Part shown: piece by piece, positions 30,960-39,962 of the stretch
Layout: the number at the start of each line of letters is the position of its first letter
Position numbering within the stretch: position 1 is the first letter of the stretch
Source of the DNA: JAHBVH01 sp034432375
Lineage (GTDB): Bacteria > Chloroflexota > Anaerolineae > Caldilineales > Caldilineaceae
DNA length: 64,000 nt
NCBI GenBank assembly: GCA_034432375.1
Contig: DAOUCA010000118.1
Location: 10,248-74,247, forward strand
Direction of reading: 5' to 3'
Program-made: the position numbers and the translations under genes
Notes under the pieces: generated by a model
The model's input: the letters and a program-made list of their open reading frames with translations, nothing else
Database searches by the model: none
What the model was told of the DNA's origin: nothing

Positions 30960-33900
30960 TTATCTGCGCACAAAGGGCAGGAAAACCCGACGATTGCCGG
31001 CTACAGGGCTGCCAGTAGCTAGCGGTAGTGGTATCACAACAGGATAATTTGCGCCTTTGTTGTTGTTGATCGCAACATTCCCTGCTTTGTCTACGACCTG
31101 GACAAAAAACTGGGTGGTATTGGTGGCACTGATCACCCCTGTCCACTTTTGAGCGGCACTATCAAAGGTGAGATCTTTGCTGCGCCATTGACCATCACCC
31201 AGGGTATAGGCCACCAAGACGCGATGCACGCCAGAGCTATCGGTTGCCTCTACCTTGATCTGCCCAACCCCCTGGCTGGTATCCAACACCCCATCGACAA
31301 AGCTAATATTGGCCGCGTTCCGGTCGGGGCTGTCCGAATAGTAGGTAGCAAAGCTCATCTGATCATAGATACGCGTGGTCCCAGTGCCGCTGCTGCCGGC
31401 GGCGGTTACGCCACTGGCACTTTTGAATTGACCAAGCGTCATCACCAACGTATCAGGCAGATCGGGTACACCGCTGCGCACGGCAAAAGGCAGTGCTGGA
31501 TAGAAGCTGTCGCTGTGGAAGGTCGGTTCGCGCTTATCGGTGATATATTCGTTGTCGGCCAGCGCAATCACCGGATCGACATCGACGACATCGCTGTAGA
31601 CGCCGCCGAGGAAGAGTGCCCCCCGCAGATCGCCGACGGCCGGCGCATCAACACCGGCAAAGTAGCGCGGTTGCACTGGCGTACCAGCGCTGATCGTTGC
31701 GTTGCCGTCGAGGGTATAAGCGACCTGATTGTCATTCGGCGCGGCATCGCCAAAGGCCCCAAAGGAGCCGGGCAATCGGTAGCCCGCGCTGCCGGTGGCT
31801 ACTTCACCCAAGGATGATGGCGGCGTAAAGGTGCCATCCGCGCTGGGAAAGGGATCATCTCCCGTCAGTGTACCACCACTGGTCACTTCGACCATTGGCA
31901 AACCGTAGAGGGTCATCTGCATCAAAATTTTAGCATCGAAGCTGTTAAAGGTGCCTGCCTGGCTGTAATACTTCTTTTTGGCGGCGGTGAGCGACGGCCC
32001 AATCGCTGTTCTTGTATTGCGCACGAGTTCGCGCACAAATTTGAGTAGTAGATCTTCACTGTAGGCAATGCCGCCGCTGCCCCAGCCAAAGCCGGTATTG
32101 CCCACGTAGTTGACTAGCTTTTGCATATACGCCTGCGGCAGGTCAAGCACGCCAGGATCGTTCAATCCGCCGTGGCAGCCGACGCTAAAGACAAGCGCAC
32201 CGCTCATGTCAAGGCTGGCGTTGGCGACCTCCGTCGCCGTCAGATCATCCTCATCGGGGACCCCTTGGGCGGTATGTTTGGAGTGACCGTTAATGGCATA
32301 GATATCAAAACGTGGCGATGCCGACAGATATTTCGCACGCAGATCCGCGCCACTCCAATTGGGGCTGATCAAGGTGCCGTCCGTCGCCAGCGTATCGTTT
32401 TCAAACAAGGTTTCGATGAGGGCGGCACTATCCTGCAAAAAGTCATAGCCGGTGACCAAGACCTTGTTGGTCTGCAACAGTCGGTCGCCATCGTCGGCCA
32501 CATTGGGGTCGCCCAAGAAATTATCGATAAAGGCCATGATTTCGCTCGGTGTCTCGACCAACCGGCCGGTCGCATAGTCGGGCAGATAGAGCGGATAGCG
32601 ATTGTGCTGCACATCTTCCCATTCGTCCGGTTCTTTGTCGACCAGATAGTCATCCGTGAGAACCATGTTGGCGGCCAGCGCGGCGCGCGTGGTCGAGTTG
32701 GCGCTCACATCGGCTTCGTAATCGTGCTCGATCGTACCACCGGAAGAGGAAGCTCCACCCGCTGGCTTAACCTGATCAAGCACGCGGCGGAAGGGGATCA
32801 CATTGTCTCCGCCGACAATCAGCACATATTTGGCTTCTGGCGCGTTCTCTAGAAAGCCCATCGCCCGGTTGCGGATCGCCGCGATCACATCGTTCGCTTT
32901 GCTATTATCGGCCAGTGTATCTGTGCTGAGCGTCCATTCATCGTAGGCGAGAGCAACATTGGGGTCACTTTCTACTTGCATCACCAGCCCATCAACCAGT
33001 GGATCTTCCGCCAGCGCAAAGAGCTTGGTCATCAGCGCGGCGGCGGCGCTTTCGCCATAGAGGGTTGCCACCCGCTCGCGGTTGACCAGGATCAGCGTAT
33101 CGGCCGTCGGTGGTGGCGGCGTGGGCGACGGGGTCGGCGACGGCGTAGGGGACGGTGTTGGGCTGGGGGTTGGGGTGGGGGTGGGGGGCTCGGTCGCAAA
33201 AACTTGCAGCCCATAGCTCGTTTCATCGCCGATCACATTCGGGTTGTATTGGCGCACACGGACATAGTAGGCCCCCGGCGCGGTCGGTGAGAATTGGAGT
33301 TGCGCGCTGCGCCCCGTGCCAACATCATCGTTGCTAAGTAGGCGCGTGTTGCCATCGCTGCCATAGAGTTCAAGCACCGGATCGCTGTTGGGGCCAAGGC
33401 CGGTGGCGACGATCTGATAGTTGCCGCCGGTAACGGTGTTGAGCGCTACCCAATCCTGATCGCCCACATCAAGGCTGAGTGGATCGGCGCAGAAGTTGTG
33501 GGTCTGGCTGATGCCATTGGTGACGGCCAAGCCCGCATCACCAGGTCCATTGTCCCCAGCGGCGCTATCTTGCAGATCGGGGTTGCAAACGCCTTCTTGG
33601 GCCACAAAGTCATAGCTAGTATTGGGCCCATTGGCGATCGGGTTGATGTGGCGAATGCGCACATAGTAGGTGTCGCTGCGCGTTGGTGTCCAGACAATGC
33701 GCGAGGCGCTGGTATAGCCATAGTCATCGTTTTCAGCAATCAGGGTGCTTTTGTCACTGTCGTAAAGCTGAAGAACCGTGTCGGCAGCAAAGGCCAGATT
33801 GGTGGTGCGCAGCACATAGGTTTTGCCCGCCTGGGCAACCACACTCACCCAATCTTCATCGCTGGCCGGGCAGAAATTGTGCGCAGCGGTTGCGCCGATG

Positions 33901-35192
33901 TCCAGCGCTTTGGCCTGAGCGACCGTATCATCCTCTTCCTGACTGTCGGCAAGGCAGGCCGAGGCCGAAACACGGAGATCATAGTGGGCATTGGGGCCAA
34001 AGTTAGCACCATTCTGATTGGTCAGGCGCGCATAGTAGGTGCGGTCGGTGGCCGAAGCGCTGCTCACCTGTTGGGTGCCAAAGCTGAGGCTGTTGTTGGC
34101 CGGGACCTGGCTGCAGGAGTCGAAGAGGGTTACCACTGGGTTGACACCCGTGCCCGTGTTGTCGGCAATCACAATAAAGCTCTCACCGGCATTGATCGAA
34201 AACTTGAGCCAATCTTGGTCGTTAGGCGCTTGAAAGAGATGGGATTGGCGGGTGCCGGTGGTGGCGATATCGCGGGCGTCGGCACAACTGTTATCCGGTT
34301 CATAGTTGTCGGTAAGGCCGGTGTTGCTCTGCAAGGTCAGGCTATAGGCGGAGAGGGGGCCAATTGCGGCTTCATCTTGGACAAAGGTGGCATAGTAGAT
34401 ACCGTCACCTGGTGCGCGCCAATTGATTTCGTCCGTGGGCGACACCAAGGGCGCGCCGCCACAGGCATTATAGAGCGCAAACTTGCCGTGGGCGTGAATG
34501 CCATTGTTTTCGCTTTGCAACGTATAGGTGACCCCGGTAAAGGCGGTGAACTTGACCCAGTCGGTGTCGGCCTGTGTCGGATTGTTTGGCTCACAGAGCG
34601 AACGCGCCTGGCTTGGCCCCTCGGCGATCCAGCCGGCTGCGCTACAGAGATTATCATTTTCATAGCTGTCGGCAGCACAGGTGACGCCCACACAGACGGG
34701 AAGCGCAATCAGATTGTTGTTTTCGTCGCTTTCGCTGACTGTGTTGTCGCGGTCGACCCAGACATAAATGATATGGTCGCAGCCTTGGGTGGTAAAGGTG
34801 TGAGTGCGCGTAAAAGAAGTGTCACGTCCGGCCCGTAAGGAAGGATAACCCACGGAAAAGATTTCTGCTGTGCCGGCGGTGGGCGGTCGATCTGTCGGAT
34901 CAACATAGAGATAGACTTTGAAGTTGCCGGCAACATCAAGCGTCCCGATATTGCTCACCAAAACTTCAATCGTCACCTGCTGATTCAGTGCCGGTATGGC
35001 TGGTGTAATCTTTACCTCCACCGTCAGGTCTGCACCGGAGCCAGCCGGATTGTTACTTTGCGTTGGTGCCACGGCTTGCGCCGGCTGTGGCGTGGCGGAG
35101 ATCATCCACAGCAACAGGCCGATGGCTGTCAAGACTAAGCCAACGGAAGAGATGATTTGCCACCAACGGGAATTCTGTTCACTCGGTTTCAT
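30960..35192 (-). CDS. Large secreted C25 (gingipain)-like protein with CARDB and PPC domains
   Basis: The 1410-residue protein starts with a membrane-type signal (about residues 15-40). Next come a CARDB domain (about 55-165), four PPC-type beta domains (about 170-660, each with a DWVKF-, DWLKF- or DWVSV-like strand), and a Pro-Thr/Ser linker (PTPTPSPTPS). A peptidase C25-like domain occupies about 690-1110, with candidate catalytic His970 in YAINGHSKHT and Cys1006 in VFSVGCHGG. A C-terminal beta region ends RRVFLPFVRR. ATG 35192 is preferred because it precedes the hydrophobic segment. Gingipain-like peptidases cleave after Arg or Lys; specificity here is unknown. The linker DNA is extremely G-rich on the plus strand. 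Confidence 0.85.
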   Translation of the reverse strand: MKPSEQNSRWWQIISSVGLVLTAIGLLLWMISATPQPAQAVAPTQSNNPAGSGADLTVEVKITPAIPALNQQVTIEVLVSNIGTLDVAGNFKVYLYVDPTDRPPTAGTAEIFSVGYPSLRAGRDTSFTRTHTFTTQGCDHIIYVWVDRDNTVSESDENNNLIALPVCVGVTCAADSYENDNLCSAAGWIAEGPSQARSLCEPNNPTQADTDWVKFTAFTGVTYTLQSENNGIHAHGKFALYNACGGAPLVSPTDEINWRAPGDGIYYATFVQDEAAIGPLSAYSLTLQSNTGLTDNYEPDNSCADARDIATTGTRQSHLFQAPNDQDWLKFSINAGESFIVIADNTGTGVNPVVTLFDSCSQVPANNSLSFGTQQVSSASATDRTYYARLTNQNGANFGPNAHYDLRVSASACLADSQEEDDTVAQAKALDIGATAAHNFCPASDEDWVSVVAQAGKTYVLRTTNLAFAADTVLQLYDSDKSTLIAENDDYGYTSASRIVWTPTRSDTYYVRIRHINPIANGPNTSYDFVAQEGVCNPDLQDSAAGDNGPGDAGLAVTNGISQTHNFCADPLSLDVGDQDWVALNTVTGGNYQIVATGLGPNSDPVLELYGSDGNTRLLSNDDVGTGRSAQLQFSPTAPGAYYVRVRQYNPNVIGDETSYGLQVFATEPPTPTPTPSPTPSPTPSPTPSPTPPPPTADTLILVNRERVATLYGESAAAALMTKLFALAEDPLVDGLVMQVESDPNVALAYDEWTLSTDTLADNSKANDVIAAIRNRAMGFLENAPEAKYVLIVGGDNVIPFRRVLDQVKPAGGASSSGGTIEHDYEADVSANSTTRAALAANMVLTDDYLVDKEPDEWEDVQHNRYPLYLPDYATGRLVETPSEIMAFIDNFLGDPNVADDGDRLLQTNKVLVTGYDFLQDSAALIETLFENDTLATDGTLISPNWSGADLRAKYLSASPRFDIYAINGHSKHTAQGVPDEDDLTATEVANASLDMSGALVFSVGCHGGLNDPGVLDLPQAYMQKLVNYVGNTGFGWGSGGIAYSEDLLLKFVRELVRNTRTAIGPSLTAAKKKYYSQAGTFNSFDAKILMQMTLYGLPMVEVTSGGTLTGDDPFPSADGTFTPPSSLGEVATGSAGYRLPGSFGAFGDAAPNDNQVAYTLDGNATISAGTPVQPRYFAGVDAPAVGDLRGALFLGGVYSDVVDVDPVIALADNEYITDKREPTFHSDSFYPALPFAVRSGVPDLPDTLVMTLGQFKSASGVTAAGSSGTGTTRIYDQMSFATYYSDSPDRNAANISFVDGVLDTSQGVGQIKVEATDSSGVHRVLVAYTLGDGQWRSKDLTFDSAAQKWTGVISATNTTQFFVQVVDKAGNVAINNNKGANYPVVIPLPLATGSPVAGNRRVFLPFVRR

Positions 35193-35215
35193 GCAAGTCC
35201 TGTCTGTTTTCAGGT

Positions 35216-35465
35216 ACACTACAGCGGATTTAGGAAGTAGCCGATTTATTACAGCGCATCCGGAATTTCAGGATAACTGTTGGCTTGAACCGTCAAGTTT
35301 GCCAAATGATGGCAATCAAAATCAGATGCCTCCAAAATCCGCTGTTAGGAAGTAGCCGATTTATTACAGTTCATCCGGAATTTCAGGACAACTGTTGGCT
35401 TGAACCGTCAAGTTTGCCAAATGATGGCAATCAAAATCAGATGCCTCCAAAATCCGCTGTAGTGT
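35216..35465. repeat. Two 115-bp direct repeats bounded by 16-bp inverted repeats
   Basis: The unit at 35231-35345 is repeated at 35346-35460 with only a few changes (GCGCATCC/GTTCATCC, GGATAACT/GGACAACT). The pair is bounded by ACACTACAGCGGATTT (35216-35231) and its exact complement (35450-35465). The block fills the gap between two protease genes. I see no ORF in it. It has the look of a small non-autonomous element with an internal duplication. Confidence 0.88.
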
Positions 35466-35475
35466 CGGCATCCCC

Positions 35476-38400
35476 TTAGCGTGCAACCAAGGGGAGAAAG
35501 ACGGTCGTCTCATCGGGCAAAGGCGCGCCACCCGGCAGACGGGGTTGGGCGTGAATCCCCAGCCGATCCTGGGCATAGAAGACAATGCGATAATCGCCGG
35601 CTTCGGTAAAGCCGTTGATATAGTTGAAGGTATAGTGGTTCGGTGTGGCCGGATCCGCTTCCAGACGCACTGTGGGCACTTGGAGATTGAGCGTTACATC
35701 ATCGGGCTCTTGGAAGCCGGGCGGATAGATGGCAGCCCAGACAATCTCAATCTCCTCGGCACCGGCGGCTACATCAGCGCTCAGCAGACCCGTGGTGCCG
35801 CTGCGCTCCACCTGGCTCGCCGTAATCACCGGGCGGACGGAACTAAAGAACTTCGTGACAAAGCGGGCTTGGGCGACGGTACCGTCGGCGCTGTTGTGGA
35901 GTCCATCGCCGTTATCATCCATCCACGGCGTTTGATCGACACCGGTGACGGTGACCGCAGCCTGGCCTTGGTCAAAACAACTCTTGAGATCACCGCTGTC
36001 GGCCAGGCAAGAGAAGAAGGCATCGGAGAAGTAAGCCCCTTGCGCCGACGCATAGGCATTGTTTTCACGCCCGGTCGAGGTGATCACCACCCGATTCTGG
36101 CGCGAGAGGCTGTTCTGAATATCCTGCACGGTGCCGTTAAAGCGATCCAGGAAACTGCCCGACTGACAGGCTTCAATAATAATATTGACTTGATTGACGC
36201 CAGTGGTGCTCTCCAACGTCGCCAGCCACTCGTTGAGTTGGGTGGGGGTCACCGCGCCACCGCCATTGCAGCCATCGACACAGTAGCGGTCGGCGAAGCC
36301 ATGGTCCATCATGTAGATTGTAAAGGGCTGTCCAAAGCCGACGCGCGCCCGTGCCCACTCGGTGATTGCTGTTTCCAACGCTGCGGCGGTGGCGGGCCCA
36401 TCCACCCGGTTGACATCACCATCTGGTTTTTGCTCAACCGATGCCATGTAGAAAATATCGTCGTCGCTGTAGCCGGCACTCTTAAAGATGCGATAGGCCC
36501 GGTTGGTGGAATTGAAAATATTGGTCTGGAGACTGGCGGTTTCATTGCGCCCAGCGACGATGAGTACCGCGCCTGGACTTTCGCCCAGCCGTTTCACCAT
36601 CAGATTGCGGTCACTGCTATTGCCGGCGTCATCAAAAGCGGTCACGCGGATGTTGTTGTCACCCACTGCCAGGCTCAGATCTTCCACGCGAAAGGTCGCA
36701 CTGCTGCCACTCAGACCAAAATCTTGTCCTTCGACGCCCGTGGTGTTGTTGCGGACCTTGACACGACTGAGGTTACCGCCGGCATCCTGCGCCACACCAC
36801 TAAAGGTCAAGGCGGCAGCTGTGGTGGTGTAGGTTGTGCCACCCGCCGGTTGGTTAAGGGTCACAGCCGGTTGGGTGATTTCGACGGGCACCTGGGCTGC
36901 GCACTCAACTTCGCCCGACGGTGCGCTTTCGTTGCCGGAGAGATCCACGGCGTTTACACGGAAACGGGTAACCTGATTGGGGGCCAGATCGGTCAGCTCA
37001 TAATAGGTTGTCTGGTTGCCATCGACATCTTCATTGCCGGAGACAATGCCGGCGTAGGCAATGCGATAACCTTTGACATCGCGCTCAGGGTTCTTTTTCC
37101 ATTGAATGGCTAACGCTGTACTGCTCAATGCGCTACAGCGGGGGCTCTTGGGGGTAGAGGGGGGCACATTATCTTCCACAACTGCGACGACATAGTCGGT
37201 GCCGCTGCCGGCAATGGCGGGGTCAAGCTGCTCGAATTTTACCCAATATTCGCCATTCTTTGTGGCATCCCACTCCAGCCGTACTGCACTGCCAAAGGCG
37301 TTGTCACCGCTGCCGCTGGGGGGAAGATCACAGGTGTCGTGTAGCGTGATAACGGCATCGGCTTTGGCCCCTGTATTTTCCAACTCGATAATATAGGTGC
37401 GCCCCGCCTGCGCGTTAAAGCGGATCCAATCGCGATCATTGACATCGTGAAAGTTGTGCAGTTGTTCGGCCCCTCCTGTCGAGATCAACGTGGCGCGCAG
37501 ACAGGCATCGTCGTCCTCATAGCTATCACCAGTTGGCCCATCGTTGACGGTTACCGTAAAGCTCTGGCTATCGCTGCCGGCGTTATTGGTAGCTGTCACG
37601 GTGACATTAAAGCTGCCGCTGGTTGTGGGCAACCAACTAATCGCGCCGGTTGTCGCGTTGATGGCCATGCCTTGTGGTGCCGTTGTGAGCGCAAAGCTGG
37701 GATTGGGGCGTCCGCTGGCATCCACGTCATAGCTATAGGATTGGTTGACATTGGCACTGGTAACCGGCGTTGAACTAATCTGTGGCGCTTCTTCGGTGGT
37801 GGTGGCGTTAACCACGATCGCAAACAATTGGCTGTCACTGCCGACGCTATTGGTTGCCTTGACTGTAACGCTATAGAGACCGGTAGCCGTGGGTATCCAG
37901 TTAATCAGCCCGCTGTTGCTGTTGATAAGCATCCCCGTTGGTGGGGCAAGCAGGCTAAAGGTTGGCGCGGGTGTGCCGTTCGCATCGACATCATAGGCAT
38001 AGAGTTGATTGACATTGGCGCTTGTCAAAGGCACCGAGGTAATTTTAGGCGTCTGTTTCACCACTATCGAGAAGGTCTGTTCGTCTGTTCCTACACTATT
38101 GCTGACCTTCACGGTTACATCAAAGGTGCCGACATCAGCCGGTGTCCACGAGATAAAACCGGTATTACTATTAATGGTCATGCCTGCCGGATTTTTGCTC
38201 AAGCTAAAGGTTAACGGCGTGCTGCCATTGGCGACGACGCTGTAGGCATAGGCTTGATCACGCAGGGCGTTGGTCTCGGGCGCTGAGGTAATGGTAGGCG
38301 CGATCGTCGTCGTATCATTCTGTGTGGTGGCAAAAGCTTCGTTGCTATAGCCACTCCAAAGACTATTTTGTTGGGTGCCGTGCGCAGGCGTGTAGGTCCG

Positions 38401-39576
38401 TAAGACAAAGTAATAGGTGGAATTGGGTGAGAGACCGCTGACGGTGAAGCTATTGCTACTCTTGTTGGCGGTCGCGCCTTGAACGGTATAAGGTCCACCG
38501 GCACTCGTGGCGGCGCGGATCTCATAATAGCCCCCATCCCCCGTGTAGAGAATGGGGTTCCAACTCAATTTGATGCTATTGGCCGAGAGTGCGGCTGCCG
38601 TCAGGTTGGTGGGTGCAATGGTCTGTGTCTGTGCCCAATCCGGATCCTTGCTATTCAGGAAATTGATCAGCGTTGTCCCGCTTGCCGTCAGTTGATTGTA
38701 GCCCAAATCAAAATTGCCAAGCGCGGTCAGATTGGTGAACGAACTCGGGATATCATCCTTAAGCGCATTGTTACGGACCGAAAATTGAGTCAGCTTGGTC
38801 AGGTTACCCAATTGATTGGGCAGTTGTCCACTGAATTGATTGTTCTCCAGCCAAAGCCGCCACATGTCTCTGCTGAAATTGCCAAAGCTCGTTGGGATCG
38901 ACCCATTCAGTTGATTCTTATCGGCATTAAAAAGTACTAATTTGGTAAGATTGCCCAACTCGGTGGGCAAGGCACCGGTGAGCTGATTGTCGTCGATACC
39001 GAGGATCGTGAGCGTGCTCAGGTTGCCCAATGCCCTGGGGACGCCGCCCGTCAACTTGTTGTGGCCAAGGCGTAGTGCGTTGAGTTTGCTCAAATTGCCC
39101 AGTTCCGGCGGGATGGAGCCATTAAAACTGTTGTAATAGAGTGCCAATTCGGTGAGGAGCGTCATGCTCCCCAACTCGCTGGGCACGCTGCCACTAAGTT
39201 CATTGTATTGCAGTTCGAGCCAGTTGAGGGCGCTCAAATTGCCGATAGTGGTCGGTAATGTCCCTTTGAGACCGTTGGATTGCAAGCGCAATTGTGTCAC
39301 TCGTCCGCTACTGCAAGTCACGCCATGCCAAGAACAGGGTGTAAATGTGGACAACCAGTCACTATTGGTCCAACTGCCGCCATTTGTCGCGTTATAGAGC
39401 GACTCCAATGCTGTGCAATCGGTAAAGGGAATTTCGCTTACGTTGCCACAGGTAAAAGGGAGTGCGGCGTGGGCCGTCTCACGCAGCGATGGCGCAGCAG
39501 TCGCACCAATCCAGCCGCCTACTAGGATGAATAGGAGTAAGCTGGTTTGCAGCGTTGGTACAAACTTGCGGTACAT
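35476..39576 (-). CDS. Secreted LRR-Ig-PPC-FN3 protein with C13/caspase-like peptidase domain
   Basis: The 1366-residue protein has a signal peptide, then a plant-type LRR block (about 45-300). This begins with a capping motif ending SWHGVTC and uses LGNLSKLNALRLGHNKLTG-type repeats. It continues with FN3 (about 320-420), three putative Ig/He_PIG domains (about 425-690, each with N-S-V-G-x-D ends), PPC (about 700-805), FN3, and an Ig-like domain. The peptidase region (about 1015-1240) has His1092 in YMMDHGFADRYC and Cys1137 in IIEACQSGSF, the legumain/caspase pattern. The protein ends TVFLPLVAR. ATG 39576 follows GGGA. It is a paralogue of the next gene over the last roughly 600 residues. Confidence 0.88.
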   Translation of the reverse strand: MYRKFVPTLQTSLLLFILVGGWIGATAAPSLRETAHAALPFTCGNVSEIPFTDCTALESLYNATNGGSWTNSDWLSTFTPCSWHGVTCSSGRVTQLRLQSNGLKGTLPTTIGNLSALNWLELQYNELSGSVPSELGSMTLLTELALYYNSFNGSIPPELGNLSKLNALRLGHNKLTGGVPRALGNLSTLTILGIDDNQLTGALPTELGNLTKLVLFNADKNQLNGSIPTSFGNFSRDMWRLWLENNQFSGQLPNQLGNLTKLTQFSVRNNALKDDIPSSFTNLTALGNFDLGYNQLTASGTTLINFLNSKDPDWAQTQTIAPTNLTAAALSANSIKLSWNPILYTGDGGYYEIRAATSAGGPYTVQGATANKSSNSFTVSGLSPNSTYYFVLRTYTPAHGTQQNSLWSGYSNEAFATTQNDTTTIAPTITSAPETNALRDQAYAYSVVANGSTPLTFSLSKNPAGMTINSNTGFISWTPADVGTFDVTVKVSNSVGTDEQTFSIVVKQTPKITSVPLTSANVNQLYAYDVDANGTPAPTFSLLAPPTGMLINSNSGLINWIPTATGLYSVTVKATNSVGSDSQLFAIVVNATTTEEAPQISSTPVTSANVNQSYSYDVDASGRPNPSFALTTAPQGMAINATTGAISWLPTTSGSFNVTVTATNNAGSDSQSFTVTVNDGPTGDSYEDDDACLRATLISTGGAEQLHNFHDVNDRDWIRFNAQAGRTYIIELENTGAKADAVITLHDTCDLPPSGSGDNAFGSAVRLEWDATKNGEYWVKFEQLDPAIAGSGTDYVVAVVEDNVPPSTPKSPRCSALSSTALAIQWKKNPERDVKGYRIAYAGIVSGNEDVDGNQTTYYELTDLAPNQVTRFRVNAVDLSGNESAPSGEVECAAQVPVEITQPAVTLNQPAGGTTYTTTAAALTFSGVAQDAGGNLSRVKVRNNTTGVEGQDFGLSGSSATFRVEDLSLAVGDNNIRVTAFDDAGNSSDRNLMVKRLGESPGAVLIVAGRNETASLQTNIFNSTNRAYRIFKSAGYSDDDIFYMASVEQKPDGDVNRVDGPATAAALETAITEWARARVGFGQPFTIYMMDHGFADRYCVDGCNGGGAVTPTQLNEWLATLESTTGVNQVNIIIEACQSGSFLDRFNGTVQDIQNSLSRQNRVVITSTGRENNAYASAQGAYFSDAFFSCLADSGDLKSCFDQGQAAVTVTGVDQTPWMDDNGDGLHNSADGTVAQARFVTKFFSSVRPVITASQVERSGTTGLLSADVAAGAEEIEIVWAAIYPPGFQEPDDVTLNLQVPTVRLEADPATPNHYTFNYINGFTEAGDYRIVFYAQDRLGIHAQPRLPGGAPLPDETTVFLPLVAR

Positions 39577-39671
39577 CGGGTCCCTTTCCCTATAGGTGGT
39601 CGATTGGTTTCTTTGGGTGAGAACTATATGTTTGATGAAATAAGATGTGACAGGGATCAATAGTCTGATGT

Positions 39672-39730
39672 GTGTCACGCTGAAAGCGTCTTCGAGTTCA
39701 GCCAAACGTGTAGATTCTTTCAGACTGACA
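39672..39730. repeat. Degenerate copy of the TGTCACGCTGTAAGCGTCT repeat family
   Basis: TGTGTCACGCTGAAAGCGTC followed by an imperfect complement (CTTTCAGACTGACA) resembles the perfect copy at 39859-39920. It overlaps only the rejected upstream extension of the LRR protease ORF. Confidence 0.55.
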
Positions 39731-39858
39731 GTGGCCGTTTCGCCGTTTTGTGTGTCACAGTTTTGTTTGTAAAAGCTAGCGATGTGTAGAACATATCACT
39801 AGTACTCTCGCACACGAACGTTAATTATACGCTAATGGTTGCTACGCAGTCATCCGGC

Positions 39859-39920
39859 GCTTGTCACGCTGTAAGCGTCTTCAATTTCGGCAAGGCGGAG
39901 ACGCTTACAGCGTGACAAGC
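39859..39920. repeat. REP-like palindrome, GTCACGCTGTAAGCGTCT family
   Basis: Perfect 22-nt arms (GCTTGTCACGCTGTAAGCGT... and its complement) enclose an 18-nt loop. It lies between the two paralogous protease genes, about 40 bp past the stop of the downstream one's neighbour region. Related copies are at 39672-39730 and 60732-60794. Confidence 0.88.
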
Positions 39921-39962
39921 CGATCCACAAGAGACAAGCTGCATCGTTACCGCTAATGATTG

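Noticed and set aside
33498..34838. 446-codon plus-strand ORF opposite the C25-like gene
   Set aside because: It is a shadow frame of the real gene, rich in Gly/Val/Ile as such shadows are, with no ribosome site or recognisable domain.
35545..37113. 522-codon plus-strand ORF opposite the LRR protease gene
   Set aside because: It is antisense to a well-supported multidomain gene and has no family features of its own.
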